DNA of 64,000 nt, from the NCBI GenBank assembly GCA_028386065.3, contig JAKUCV010004208.1, forward strand, positions 233,969-297,968, written 5' to 3'. The stretch's first letter is position 1; each line of letters opens with the position of its first letter. The position numbers and the translations under genes were made by a program. Source of the DNA: Turnera subulata (lineage: Eukaryota > Streptophyta > Magnoliopsida > Malpighiales > Passifloraceae). A model generated the notes under the pieces. The model had not been told where the DNA came from. It did no database searches and was given only the letters and a program-made list of their open reading frames with translations. This document shows positions 20,998-33,917 of the stretch, piece after piece.

Positions 20998-22048
20998 GGC
21001 AAACCTTGCAAAACTTGAATTTGAGGCCCTCGATATTTTCGGAAGAAATTATCTGTCATGGGCACTAGATGCAGAAATGCATTTAGAAGCTATGGGCCTG
21101 GGAGATACCATAAAATCTCCTCAAGATAAAGGAAAAACTGTATTTATTCAAGAAAAAAGATGGGACTAGTCAAGATAAGACAAAAGCTGTATCCAGTCAA
21201 GATAAGGCAAAAGCCATAATCTTTCTCCGTCATCATCTTCATAATAGTCTAAAGACAGAGTATCTTACTGTCAAAGATCCTGCAGATCTTTGGAAAAATT
21301 TGAAAGAAAGATATGATCACCTGAAGATGGTCATACTCCCAAAGGCTCGTTACGAGTGGATGCATCTAAGGCTGCAAGATTTTAAATCTGTGCATGAATA
21401 TAATTCAGTTATGTTTCGAATAAGCTCTCAATTAAAATTATGTGGAGAAAGTGTTACTGATGTCGATATATTAGAGAAAACATTCTCCACTTTTCATGCA
21501 TCCAATGTGCTTCTGCAGCAGCAGTACCGTGAAAAAAGTTTCACAAAATATTCTGATTTGATTTCTTGCCTCCTGGTGGCCGAAAAAAATAATGAGCTAT
21601 TGTTGAAAAATCATGAGTCTCGCCCCACAGCTTCAGCTCCATTCCTGGAAGCGAATGCAGCAATACATGATAATTTTGGTCGTGGCCGTGGACAAGGTCG
21701 TGGCCGGGGATGTGGGCGTGGACGTGGAAGGAACCACTTTAATTATCGTGACCGTAATATTCATAAAAATAGCAAGGCTAAAGGAAAACATGTGAATGAT
21801 GGCAAATATCAGGACAAGAAAAATCCTGAGACAACTTGCTATCGATGTGGCATGACGGGTGGTCATGAACATGTCGTACAGCAAAGCACTTGGTGGAACT
21901 TTATCAATCATCTTTGAAAGCGAAAAACAAAGCTGTTGAAACAAATTTTGTTCAAGATGATGACCAAGATGCTAACTTCCTTTCCGACTCATATTTTGAT
22001 GATTATCTTGCTTATCCAGGAGAAGCAAGTGATAAAATGAAGCAATAA
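20998..22048 (+). pseudogene. Copia-1 gag (nucleocapsid) gene, frameshifted
   Basis: The ATG at 20998 starts M-A-N-L-A-K-L-E-F-E. The first frame stops after about 57 codons (near 21168), and the frame then continues through K-A-I-I-F-L-R-H-H-L-H and N-L-K-E-R-Y-D-H, typical of copia Gag. A Gly/Arg repeat follows (about 21680-21735), then the zinc knuckle C-Y-R-C-G-M-T-G. A second shift falls inside the knuckle near 21870; the remaining residues to the double stop near 22046 are in another frame. In an active element Gag packages the RNA. Confidence 0.75.
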
Positions 22049-22159
22049 TAAACCTACTACCAGTCTCTTTGTATTTCACATTTATGTTCTTATCTGCTGT
22101 TTATTTCTATTAATGTTCTTAATGTTTTAATTTGGAATAAATTTCAGTATTATTTTCTT

Positions 22160-25100
22160 ATGCATTTTTTTATTTTATTTTATGAAGATATGGATATTCA
22201 GCTATATGGTTCTAAGAATAATGACTCGGAGATCTGTCTAGCAGACAGTGCAACTACTCATTCCGTATTTAATAAACGGAAATATTTCCTTACTTTAAAA
22301 TTTGGCAAAGCATATGTTAGTACAATCTCTGGTAGTACAAAAATAATTGAGGGCTCCGGAAGAGCTCAAATTTTACTACCAAAGGAAACAAAGATAATCA
22401 TTGAAAATGCTTTGTTCTCTTCCAAAGTCTCAAAAAAACCTATTAAGTTTTAAGGATATCCGTTTAAATGGATATCATATTGAGACAATGAATGAAAGAG
22501 ATGCTGAATATCTCTACCTTACAAAAGTTACCACTTCAGGTAACAAACAAGTTGTGGAAAAATTACCCGTATTATCTTCTGGATTGTACTACACAAATAT
22601 TCGAGTCATTGAAAGTTATTATACCCAGCCAGAAGCTGGCACCAGCCTGAAGCTGACTAATGAGTTAAAAATTTGGCATGACCGATTGGGCCATCCCGGA
22701 TCAATAATGATGCGCAGAATTATTGAAAATTCATTTGGTCATCCATTGAAAAACCAGAAGATTTTTCAATCTAATGAATTTTCATGTGCTGCTTGTTCAC
22801 AANNNNNNNNNNNNNNNNNNNNNNNNNNNNNNNNNNNNNNNNNNNNNNNNNNNNNNNNNNNNNNNNNNNNNNNNNNNNNNNNNNNNNNNNNNNNNNNNNN
22901 NNNNNNNNNNNNNNNNNNNNNNNNNNNNNNNNNNNNNNNNNNNNNNNNNNNNNNNNNNNNNNNNNNNNNNNNNNNNNNNNNNNNNNNNNNNNNNNNNNNN
23001 NNATTGCGAGGCCATTATTGATGAGATGCAAACTCCCCGTTACTGCTTGGGGACATGCTATTTTGCATGCAGCAGCACTTGTGCGCATCAGGCCAACAAG
23101 CTATCATAAGCTCTCCCCCATTCAATTGGTTCATGGTCACGAACCTAATATCTCCCATCTTCGGACCTTTGGTTGTGCAGTATATGTGCCAATTGCTCCA
23201 CCACAGCAAACTAAAATGGGTCCTCAAAGAAGATTGGGAATACATGTTGGATATGAATCTCCATCAATTATAAAATATTTGGAACCAACAACTGGAGATT
23301 TATTTATAGCAAGGTTTGTTGATTATCATTTTGATGAAAATATTTATCCAACATTAGGGGGAGAAAATAAGCAACTGGATAAAGAAATTAAATGGAATGC
23401 TATATCATTATCAAGCCTTGATCCTCGAACAAATCAGTGTGAACTTGAAGTTCAAAAGATAATTCATTTGCAAAATATAGCAAATCAATTGCCAGACGCT
23501 TGTACTGATATCAATAGAGTGACCAAATCTCATGTACCAGCTGCAAATGCTCCTGCTAGAATTGATGTCCCCGAAGGACAATTAAAGATTGCAAATGAAT
23601 CTAAAGCACGTCAGAAGCGTGGCAGACCACTCGGTTCCAAAGATAAAAATCCTCGACAGAGAAAAGGAGCAAAGATACAAGATGGCCCTAACGAGGTAAT
23701 GAAACTTCCCATAGAGGTTCAAATTGAAAATCCTCAAGAAGAGGATAGTCCTCCAAAAGAGGTCCCTGACATAAATTGTAATGTTCCAGAAGTAACTCAG
23801 GTACCTGAAATAAGTCAAAATGATGAGATCTCAATCAATTATATTATGTCAGGAACAAGATGGAACCGACGTGAAATAACCGTCGACGTAATTTTTGCAT
23901 ATAATGTAGCGCTAAATATTATGGAAGGAAATGAGGATCATGAGCCTAAATCAATCGGTGAATGCCGGCGTAGAAATGATTGGCCAAAATGGAGAGACGC
24001 AATTAAGGCTGAGTTAGACTCGCTCATGAAGCGAGAAGTTTTTGGGCCAGTAGTCCCAACACCTGATGGTGTAAAATCGGTCGGTTACAAATGGGTATTT
24101 GTGCGGAAAAGAAATGAGAAAAATGAAATAGTGAGATATAAAGCACGGCTTGTCGCACAAGGTTTTACCCAACGACCTGGTATTGATTATGAGGAGACAT
24201 ACTCCCCTGTGGTGGATGCAATAACTTTTCGATATCTAATTAGTCTGGCAGTACATGAAAAATTAGAAATGCGCTAATGGATGTTGTTACAGCCTATCTC
24301 TATGGACCTATAAGCCATGATATATACATGAAGTCCCTGAAGGACTCAAGTTGCCCGAAGCAGCTAATTCCTGGGATATATACTCAATCAAATTGAGAAG
24401 ATCATTATATGGCTTGAAGCAATCTGGACGTATGTGGTATAATCGTCTCAGTGAGTACTTGGTAAAAGAAGGCTTCAAAAATGATTCCATATGTCCATGT
24501 ATTTTTATTAAAAGGTCCATGCATGAATATGCCATCATTGCTGTTTATGTTGATGATTTAAATATTATTGGAACTCCTGAAGAAGTTTCCAAAGTCGTGC
24601 ATTGTTTAAAGAAAGAATTTGAGATGAAAGACCTTGGAGAGACAAAACTTTGCCTCAGTCTTCAAATTGCACATTTAGAAAATGGGATCTTTGTCCATCA
24701 GACACATTATACCGAGAAGGTATTAAAAAGATTTTATATGGACAAAGCGCATCCAACAAGTACCCCGATGGTTGTGAGGTCGCTTGAACAAAAGAAAGAT
24801 ATTTTTAGACCTCGAGAAGATAATGAAAAAATTCTTGGTCCAGAAGTACCATATCTTAGCGCGATTGGAGCTTTAATGTATCTTGCTACTAATACAAGAC
24901 CTGATATATCTTTTGCTGTCAATTTATTAGCGAGATATAGTTCTGTCCCAACTCGCAGACATTGGAATGGGATTAAACAAATTTTTCGATATCTTCGGGG
25001 TACAATAGATATGGGATTATTTTATTCATCCGGGTCCAAACCCGATCTAATTGGTTATGCAGATGCAGGATATTTGTCTGATCCATATAAAGCTCGGTCA

Positions 25101-25568
25101 CAAACTGGTTACTTGTTTACCTGTGGAGGAACTGCTATATCATGGCGATCCACAAAACAAACTATCGTTGCCACCTCTTCAAATAATGCAGAAATTGTAG
25201 CCATATATGAAGCCAGTCGAGAGTGTGTTTGGCTAAGGTCATTGACGCAGCATATCCGAGATTCATGTGGATTGGATAGTGGGAAAGATACTCCAACTAC
25301 CATTTATAAAGATAATGCTGCCTGCATTGCCCAATTGAAGGAAGGATACATCAAAGGCGATCGGACAAAGCATATATCACCAAAGTTCTTTTTCACTCAT
25401 GACCTTCAGAAGAATGGTGATATTTGTGTTCAACAAATTCACTCAAGTGATAATTTGGCAGACTTATTTATGAAATCACTGCCTACTTCAACTTTTGAAA
25501 AGTTAATAAAGAAGATTGGCATGTGGCGACTTCGAGACATCACGGGAGGCCAAAATGAGGGGGAGTAG
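22160..25568 (+). pseudogene. Copia-1 pol: protease, integrase, reverse transcriptase and RNase H, broken
   Basis: Order is that of Ty1/copia. The protease motif L-A-D-S-A-T-T-H is near 22240. The GAG-pre-integrase motif W-H-D-R-L-G-H-P is near 22675. Most of the integrase core is hidden by 200 N, and its C-terminal part follows. Reverse transcriptase begins about 24000 (Y-K-A-R-L-V-A-Q-G) with the catalytic Y-V-D-D-L near 24548. RNase H covers about 25060-25560. Frameshifts occur near 22440 and near 24270-24340. The frame ends at 25566-25568, about 130 bp before the 3' LTR. Confidence 0.85.
22803..23002. other. Assembly gap (200 N)
   Basis: Exactly 200 N inside the Copia-1 integrase, so the length is probably nominal. 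Confidence 0.95.
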
Positions 25569-25687
25569 AATACGCACTGCACTCTTTTTTCCTTCACCAA
25601 GTTTTTATCCCACTGGGTTTTTCTTGGTAAGGTTTTTAACGAGGCAATCCTTCCCAAGCGTATTCTATCTGAAGTACAATGACATTC

Positions 25688-25696
25688 AAGGGGGAG
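25688..25696 (+). other. Polypurine tract of Copia-1
   Basis: AAGGGGGAG immediately precedes the 3' LTR, the usual place of the plus-strand primer. Confidence 0.7.
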
Positions 25697-26123
25697 TGTT
25701 GTAAATAAATTATAGTGAATGTCATTATTACCATCCAGTAAAATTTATTTTTACCATACGCGAATTTATCCCGGTAAAATTCTTTACCATACACCAAACT
25801 TTCACATGGGTTTTCCTTCTACCTACCTATCTACCTTCTTTGTCGTCATCTTTATTACCTAAATCCATGTGATTTTAATTCTTATAATCCAACCTAACTT
25901 ATTTATTTTTATCCTCCCATTTTCACCTATAAATACTCACAATCCAACCATAAACTCACTCCCTCCTTACACATCCTCCCTTAATCTCCCTTCGTTATTA
26001 TTATAATTATATTATTTCTCCATTTATAATTACCATCAAAAGTGTATTATTACAAAGGTGTACTATTAACATCAAATTAATATTACAACCATCAAGGTGC
26101 TTTTCACCTTCAATTTTATAACA
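25697..26123 (+). repeat. Copia-1 3' LTR (427 bp)
   Basis: TGTTGTAAAT to TTATAACA, followed by the target duplication GTTGC at 26124-26128. A TATAAATA-type promoter word lies near 25928-25935. Confidence 0.9.
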
Positions 26124-26309
26124 GTTGCTGCTTAGTGCTTACCGTGGTATCGTACTTCCTTCTACTATCTGTCTCCACCATCAAGCCGCGACGGCTAAAT
26201 AGATATTTCGAAGATACTCTCTCCATAATGGCTTTTCTTTGTCATTTACTCATAAACCTGGCTCTCTGGCTCCGCCAACCACCGTAACTCTAGCTTTTTG
26301 TACAGGGAA

Positions 26310-27213
26310 CCCATATTTACACTCCACCTTTTTATATTAGCACTCCCACTTTTGCTTTTTTATATGGTCATTTACTAAAATAACCTTCATTTAAAATGCT
26401 TGCTCAAACACTTTTTTATGGTCAACACTAAATCAAAATGAAAGGTTTATTTCAACAAAACATTATCAAACAAAACTTATTAACTTTTAGAAAATACATA
26501 GTTTGTTTATATCACTTAAATATTATGAAGGAATTTAATAAAATCCAAATAATAGAGGTTGCATTGTTCTCTTTTGTTTTTTCTTTTGAGGAATACATTG
26601 TTCTCTTTGAAATTTGTTATAGACCAGATTTTTTTAAAAAAAGATTTTCAAATACAGGGATTCTATTCTGGCATAGTATAATTAGATACGTAGAAGCCAA
26701 TGGCTCTCCGGTGGTGGTGTTTTGTAAATAGTATAGTTTTTATAAATAGAAAGGCGTCAAGCCCCACTTTTATCTTATATAAAGAAGCTGAAAAATTTTC
26801 TCCACTAATAAAAAAGGAATCTGCAATTTTTTCAAATGTATATGATTGAAGTTGTTAAGTTGTAATATTAAATATAGAAAGTAGTGTTTGATTATTGATA
26901 AAAAAAAAGGTAGTGATAGATTAAAATTAATATGATATATGTAAATTTTCTCTTAATAGATATATTTTATCTTCAAATAATAAAACTCGGTTGATTTGTT
27001 AACATTAAGAGAAAAGTGGTGTAAATTTAAGAGTGTAACCAAGAAAGAATTCTAGCATCAAAAGAAACAATACAGGACAATGCAACCTCCATTAAGAGAA
27101 TTCTGTGATATTTATGCGGCTTTTAATTGAAGGACATTTTGGTAAAATGATTGACCAAAAAATGTAAAGGGGAGTGCGAATAACAATACAACAATACAGG
27201 AATGCAAATATGG
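26310..27213. mobile_element. Candidate TIR element upstream of CTL1
   Basis: The first about 90 bp (CCATATTTACACTCC...) and the reverse complement of the last about 100 bp (CCATATTTGCATTCC...) align at roughly three bases in four. Shared words include GCACTCCC, TGGTCA and CTTCA-TTAAAA. The middle is AT-rich without a gene. I could not find a convincing target duplication, so the superfamily is open and the edges are approximate. Confidence 0.45.
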
Positions 27214-27693
27214 AATAAAAAAGTGTAAAAGAAAAATCACCCAATAATAAAGGAAAGCTCAAGCGAAGCCAGCTAAGAGCCGAGCCACCGGTGGGGCACA
27301 ATAAGAGTCCAAAAGACTGTCTCTATCTGATCCCACCACCACAATACTCAAGACATGGATTCTGTAATGCAAAACTAATGACTTTCAGACTATTACACGA
27401 CACGGTTAGTATGATATCTTTGTCTTAAAGCCAAAAGCAAGAGGCATTAAACTAATCTTAAAACACATTCCAAATCTAAAACCCCCCCATCATCTCCTGT
27501 TCCCACACTCCTTTGCCACTCTACTGTACTGCTACTCTCCTCTCTTCATAAAGTTACTTCCTTTTCCTCTCTTTCGAGCTCCCTTCGTCTCCCCTTTTGT
27601 TTTTTTTTTTGCTCATTTTGATTAGCTTAGGTGGGTGCTCAGATATCCACACCGGGAGAGGGTAACACTACAGTGACTGTGGTGGGTACAGAG
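27214..27693 (+). promoter_or_regulatory. Upstream region and 5' UTR of CTL1
   Basis: No clear TATA box; the last 200 bp are pyrimidine-rich (CTCTTTC and T runs), common in plant leaders. An in-frame TAG at 27628-27630 limits how far upstream the protein can start without an extra exon. Confidence 0.4.
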
Positions 27694-30600
27694 ATGAGGG
27701 GACCTTTGGGGGCAGTGATAGGGAGGCACCCTTCTAGTGATGGGAGTGCCCAAGTTGGTGGAATCATCCGGCACAACAGGAAATGTAGAGATGTGGCGTT
27801 TCTTGTTCTCTTTATAGCATTCTGGGTTGCTATGATTGTCAACTCTAGCTTTGGATTCAACAGAGGAAACCCATTAAGGTAAGTGTACTATCTCCTTTCT
27901 AATCTCCAACTAGGTATCTTTCCTTTTCTTTGGAAGCTTTTGGTTCAATTGTGCTGTTTAGGTAAGATTTGTTGTATCTTAATTGGGTTCCCTTTTCTGG
28001 CATTGTTGAGTGTATCGGGCAACTCTTGAGTTTTGGTTTTAAGCTCTGTTAACCTATTTGTTTTGTTCCTTTTTTTTTTTTTAACTGTTTGGCACGGTTC
28101 CATCTTAATCTACTTTGTTGGTCATACTCCATTGTAATGATGATTATTCCCGTGCTTGCCAGGCTCACTTATGGACTAGACTACAAGGGAAATGTGTGTG
28201 GTGACAGGCATGCACACCCTGGTCTTCGTCAGTTGGAGCTTCAATATTGGCTAAATCCTAACCAGGTTTATCTTAGTGGCTTGAAGGACAGCCAATTTCA
28301 GTTGTCCAATGCTCGGAGTATATGCTTGTTGGATTGTCCTATCCCCTCAGAAGATGCGCTGAACTGGGTCTGTGATTATCCTGAAGGCGATATCCGACTC
28401 TCAATGGATGATTGGATTGATAGGAATTATGATTATTTTGAGTTCCTCACTCCCGAAATGCGGAATACTTCTCTTCAACTCCAGGGTCCTTGCTACCCTG
28501 TCATACTTCCTACTGTAAATGGTATTAGAACCAGGCTTTGTTTCTAGGAGATTGTTAACTTGATTAGTAGTTTCATCTTCCAGCAAATTACTTTAAAAAA
28601 GTTTGAATCTATACGCGAAGAACACCCCGACCCTGAATTGCTGGGGGAGTTTTTAGTGAAAAAAATAAATGTTTTATGGCAGCTTTTTCCACTGTTCCTC
28701 TCTCCTTTTCCTTTTAGTTTCAGTGATCTGGTCTGATTTCATCTTGTTCTGTTTTTTTATTGCCAGTTTATTGGAGGTGCCAATTTATTGCTCGCGCTTC
28801 AAACATATCTTTGCGGCATTGGCAGCAAATGGGTGGAGTGAACATTAATGATGATATGGTGATAGACAAATCTATTCACAGGTCCATTAATGCCCGGTCG
28901 TCCGTGATAAAGGTGGATGAATTTTACCTTATACTGCTTTAATATGATTATGCGCTCATATTGAAAATTGTTCTTCTGTATGTTAGCTTCTGAATTGTTA
29001 CTGCGATGCCATTAAGAAGGTTTTGTCGTAGCTGATTGAAATCTGGTGGTTGATAGCTATTCTCCTTTTCTTTTCATGTGTATGATTGGTTACTTATCTC
29101 ATATCGTTCTCTCCTGATGGTGTTATAAACAACAGCAGCGTCGTAATCGTAGAAGAGTTAACAGTTTATTCCAATCATCTTGTTTCCAGACAGCATCTTC
29201 ATTGCATGTTTCGAGGAGCGTAATAAAAAACTACACTTCAATGAGCTTTGCGATAAACGAACAATTGTGTGAACTATCAGCTTGAAACCGAACTGTACAT
29301 ATGATGAACCTTTTCTGCACATACAAGTGGATAATGGTTTAGTGAACGGTTGGGTAGGGTGCCAAAGTGCTAGTCTTTCTCTTGCTGCGCTGCATCAACA
29401 GATATCTGAGTTCTCATTATACTTTTCAATTAGACAATATACCGTAATGATTTTCTAGTGTTCGAAAAGCTCATCATCTTCATTTTGGGTGCAGAGATAC
29501 ATGGCTGATATTGGAAAGTCTTGGCCTGTTTTAATTGTTTGTGGAGGACTTTTGCCACTCTTTTTGTCAGTAATTTGGCTGCTGCTGATTCGGCATTTTG
29601 TTGCAGCAATGCCTTGGATAACAGTTACCCTCTTTAATATGCTCATAGTATCAGTAACCATGTTTTGCTACTTGAAAGGTTAGAAGCATCTCCCTAAAAG
29701 TTCTTCGCTGTTTTCTAAGCTTAAGTTGATCTTTCTTGTTTATTTTTTACCAGGACGGTATGTGCTTGTTTGTATGGATGTTTATTGTCCATTCCCTTTC
29801 TATTCTTTTCTTCGTATTGAGTTTGGAACAAAAAAATTCCAGAATTTCGCGGCGTTCTTGCTTTTTTTGTTTCTTTATAAATTTAATAATTATAAATCTT
29901 TAATTATTGTTTCTTTATAAATTTAATTATTAATTATCCCAAATACGAAAATAAAGATTTGAGAGAGATTCACTGTGGTGGAAAGCCTCTTTAAAAAGCA
30001 ACGCCAAATGTTTGTTTTGAAAATACTAAGCTGTTAGTGGAAATCTGAATTCTGGTTTCTCAATAAAAATGATGGAAACAAAGAAGTTTGGTGGCTCCAC
30101 CCATATTTCTCATCTCCTACTTCAATTTTTGTTTAAATTACAAGCTTGTGATGTAAAGACATTACAGGAAAACAACCAAGAAAATCTAGCATTACTCTAT
30201 GAATTACAAGAAATGTGACACTCCGAGGGTGTGCCTGAAAAATAGCAGCACCATGGATTTCACCAATCTCACTAGCATTGGCCTTCAACTTTTTAAGTTG
30301 CTTGCATTTGCATTCTGTCCAGTCCTAAATCTCTAGGTTTCTTTCTGTAAATACCATTGTAAGCGCTTGCTGAGCCCGGTGGTTTGGCCTGGCCCTGGGG
30401 GAGCCACCCCTCACCTAAACTTTTATTCACCGAAAAAAGATCTCTAGGTTTCTTTTACTTGTTATTTTGAGGTTTTAAGTATAGAATGAACCCTCTTTGT
30501 CTCAAAATTTTAATTTCTTTGACACTAAAATATGGCAATATTAATCTTGATAATCGTGCGGACTGGTACTGATTTTTACTCTCTATATTTATTTTTAGCT

Positions 30601-33600
30601 GGATGGATCGGTAATGATGCAATCTCTCCAATCATTGGTGCACATGATCCATATTATCACGTATCTGGACGGGTGAGTTTCATGTTTTACTATGTTCAGT
30701 GGCATATTTTTCTCATATGATCATTTTCTACTGCAGGCCCACCTGCTTTTTTTCTGTTTTTGACCCGAGTATATTGCATCTTTCAGGAGATAAATCATCT
30801 TCGTGGTGTCGCTGTTCTGATGACCTTTATAATGGTGGTTGCTGTCCTTACATCAATTGCCATTGTTCGCCGCATTCTCATGGCCACATCCGTTCTCAAG
30901 GCAAGTATCGGATCTAAGTTGGTAAACAAAAATATAACATGGAAAAACCAATTTTAGAAATTTTATCTTTTTGCCTATATGTTATTAGGTACTATAACTT
31001 CAGCCAGTGAAATTGTCTGTTCTAGTTCAGCAGAGTTTGCAGTCCATTAGAATTCTGAAGTACTCTTGATTACAGTGTGGAATCTAAGCTGAACACGTAA
31101 ATCACAGCTCTCAACTCGTGTGTCTGTTTGGTGACTAGTCCATGCATTAGTGTCTTCTAACGTTAGCAATGCCTATATTACCACAATGCTGATCTCTCAT
31201 CTCGCCTGTTGTCTGCACCCTTCTCTCAAAGCTGATGTCTCACCTATTACCCTTTTGTTTTGAATTTTTTTGCAGAAAGGTAGATTTTCAGGTGCTTGCA
31301 CCCATTTCAGCGTAGTCTTAGGTGTATACTTCGTATAGTACATGAGATAACCTAGATATATATATATATCGAAATCAGTCTTGCTTTGGTCTGATGCTAC
31401 TGCACTTAACCATTTGGCGAATGATAGATTTACTAGGAACAATGCTTTTACAGATGGTGATGCTGAGCTAAGAAAATTCCTTTATACGCAATGGACTATG
31501 AGAATGTTTTGCAGTGTCTCTCTCTTTGCTAGAAAAAACACTTGACCACCTATTCTTCACTTTTTGCCATTCATTTGAAATTTGGGGCATAAATTGTTGA
31601 GTTTGATCCATTTGCAGGTTGCTGCAAAGGTCATAGGAGAAGTTCAAGCCCTCATTATCTTTCCTATTGTTCCGTATGCGATGCTTGGAATCTTTTACAT
31701 GTTCTGGATTTCAGCTGCTCTACATTTGTTTAGTTCTGGCGAGATTGTCCAAAATAACTGCAATTCGAGCTGCTGTGCATATGATCTTATGGCAAAACGG
31801 GTTAACTGTGATCGTTGCTGCGGTTATAGCATTCATTACACTCCTCATCTAGCAGTTGCTATCTTTTTCCACCTCTTTGGATGTTACTGGGCCACACAAT
31901 TTTTCATAGCTTGCTCCTCCACTGTGATTGCGGGTTCTGTTGCAACCTACTACTGGGCTCGTGGGGAGACATCAGTAAGCTACTATTTCACATACTGCTG
32001 GTCAAGATTAAGCATGTCTTTTAGGTGCACCAAAATCTTGAGATTTTGCATTCTGCCACGGGTTTGTGACTTGGTTGTATTATTTCCGCAGAATTATCTG
32101 TTTAATGCTCGGTTGATTGTTCTTTTTTCATTCTAGCCATTCTACATAAACGAGTACCTGGCCATGAATTTGGGAAATCTTTTACATGCTTATATGTTCT
32201 TCTGTTTTACTCCAGTCATGATATTTCATGTATTCAACACATCACCACAATTTTTCTGGCTTCTGAATTCTGTGTGCAGTGCGGAGGATGTAACTAACTA
32301 CCTATTCGTTAGTTTGGTGGGCTCTCTTCTTTTTTTTTTTCCCCCTTTCCTTAGCTAGCTCTAGTGGAAAAGAGTGCATTCCAATGGACCACACTTTTCA
32401 TCATAGAGAGCTGAATATTATATTTCCACAAGAATGTGTGAGTTGTTGAAAGTAGCGGGTCTCATATCATTGTCATGTTCCATCATAAAATTGCTATTCA
32501 AAGCTGATAAAAAAACGGGATGTCTTTTTCTTAACCTCTTTCAAGCCCTGATAGAATATTTGATGGTTTAGGGCTTTAAGGATTGGGTTCAGATCACTAC
32601 AGATGACCTACAGCTTGTCTCGATCAATTAGGATTCGTTTTCATTGCTTGTGTATTAGATTCTGCTTGACTAGCTTGGTCATAGAGTTATATCGGATGTT
32701 TGATGCATTTGGCGTCTTGTTGACAACACTTCTCGCGTTCAATTGGTTGAGCTACTCTTAGGTTTCTGTAGCTGATTCTGTTGTGTTTGTTTGTGCAGCC
32801 TGAGATTCCATTTCTTCCAGTTTTTTCTTCCATGAAGCGGCTTATGCGATATAGCCTTGGATCAGTTGCTCTTGGGTCTCTGATTGTCTCATTTGTGGAA
32901 TCAATCCGTTTTATTCTCGAGTCAATTCGGCGGAAACTGAAAGTTGCTAGCACAACACCTGATAGCTGGATCGGGAAGGCGGTTTATCATACTTCAAGGT
33001 TTTGCCTGAGGTGTACAGAGTGGACCATAAAATCTGTCAACCGCAATGCATACATAATGGTAATGTCTGCAAGCTCGTTTTTCAATAAATATTACATTAG
33101 GTATTGGTGGACTATTTGTTCTCCAGTTGTAATAGTGAAAAGACTTGCAAGCAGTCTTCTAGCTGTTCAAATCTGATTCCAGGTTGTTCATAAAAGAAGC
33201 AACACATAAACACTTAACGGAATGTTGTGTCTGCTAACAATCTATTTTCTTCTGGTTGAATCATGATGATTGTCTCTCTTTTCTTGAAGAGTCGTTCTGG
33301 TCCAATGTTAAGACTTTCTTATCTGCCGTCATTTTCTTTTGGTGTACGCAGATAGCGATAACAGGCAAAAGCTTCTGTAGAGCTTCTGCTATTGCGACTG
33401 AATTGATCATCAATAACATTCTCAGAATTGGAAGGGTGAACGTGATTGGTGATGTTATTCTATTTCTTGGAAAATTATGTGTCAGCCTCTCAAGTGCTGT
33501 ATTTGCTTTCCTCATGTTGGATACTCACAAATATAGAAATGCACACAACAAGATCTCCTCACCGCTGTTTCCTGTGTTGGTAAGTATTATGTGTGCTTAA

Positions 33601-33917
33601 CTCCAAGCTACTTGGATATTGAAATATCCCTTCAGTTCCTTCATCTGTAGTCAATTTTTCCGGAATTTCCATGCTATGAAACTGCTTTTTGTGATGGAAT
33701 GTTCCTCATTCTGTATGATAAAATTTTGCAGGTTTGTTGGGCTCTTGGTTACGTGGTTGCCACTCTATTCTTTGCTGTGGTAGAGATGTCAATCGATACT
33801 ATCATTCTTTCGTTCTGCCAGGATTCCGAGGAGCACCAAGGGACAGCCCAATATGCTCCACCTCTTCTCATTGAGACCCTGGGTGACCAGAATGATATGC
33901 AGAGACTTACCCAGTGA
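27694..33917 (+). CDS. CTL1: Choline transporter-like protein (SLC44 family, CHER1/CTL1 type), ten exons
   Basis: Exons: 27694-27878, 28163-28521, 28767-28912, 29495-29678, 30599-30672, 30787-30900, 31618-31974, 32799-33059, 33352-33579, 33732-33917. Joined they give 697 residues, close to the about 700 of Arabidopsis CHER1. The start M-R-G-P-L-G-A-V-I-G-R matches the family, as do W-I-G-N-D-A, C-D-R-C-C-G-Y-S-I and the C-terminal S-F-C-Q-D-S-E-E. The protein is a multi-pass membrane protein: one N-terminal segment (about residues 34-52), a long Cys-containing loop with N-glycosylation sites, then about nine hydrophobic segments. In Arabidopsis CHER1 handles choline transport and trafficking and is needed for sieve-plate and vascular development. 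All introns are GT-AG except the sixth, which is GC-AG. No lesions are visible. Confidence 0.95.
30901..31617 (+). other. GC-AG intron (intron 6) of CTL1
   Basis: Exon 6 ends ...CTCAAG and the intron starts GCAAGT; the acceptor is TTTGCAG before GTTGCTGC. Protein continuity S-V-L-K / V-A-A-K requires this position. The donor otherwise matches the consensus, as is usual for GC donors. Confidence 0.85.

Larger units (their letters stand above)
2227..26123 (+). mobile_element. Copia-1: Ty1/copia LTR retrotransposon, 5' LTR split by nested gypsy elements
   Basis: The element starts TGTTGTAAAT at 2227 and ends TTATAACA at 26123. The 5-bp target duplication GTTGC lies on both sides (2222-2226 and 26124-26128). 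Only the first 42 bp of the 5' LTR remain at the left edge; the LTR resumes at about 20474 after some 18 kb of inserted DNA, and about 200 bp of it are missing. From 20656 onward come a primer-binding region, gag, protease, integrase, reverse transcriptase and RNase H in the copia order, a polypurine tract and a 427-bp 3' LTR. All reading frames are broken, so the copy is dead. About 10 differences separate the 184 bp of LTR that can be compared. Confidence 0.9.

Noticed and set aside
27631..27693. Upstream start of CTL1 at 27631
   Set aside because: The codon there is GTG preceded by an in-frame TAG. The ATG at 27694 gives the family N-terminus.
30361..30425. Possible MITE in CTL1 intron 4
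   Set aside because: A GC-richer patch with no inverted ends or target duplication.
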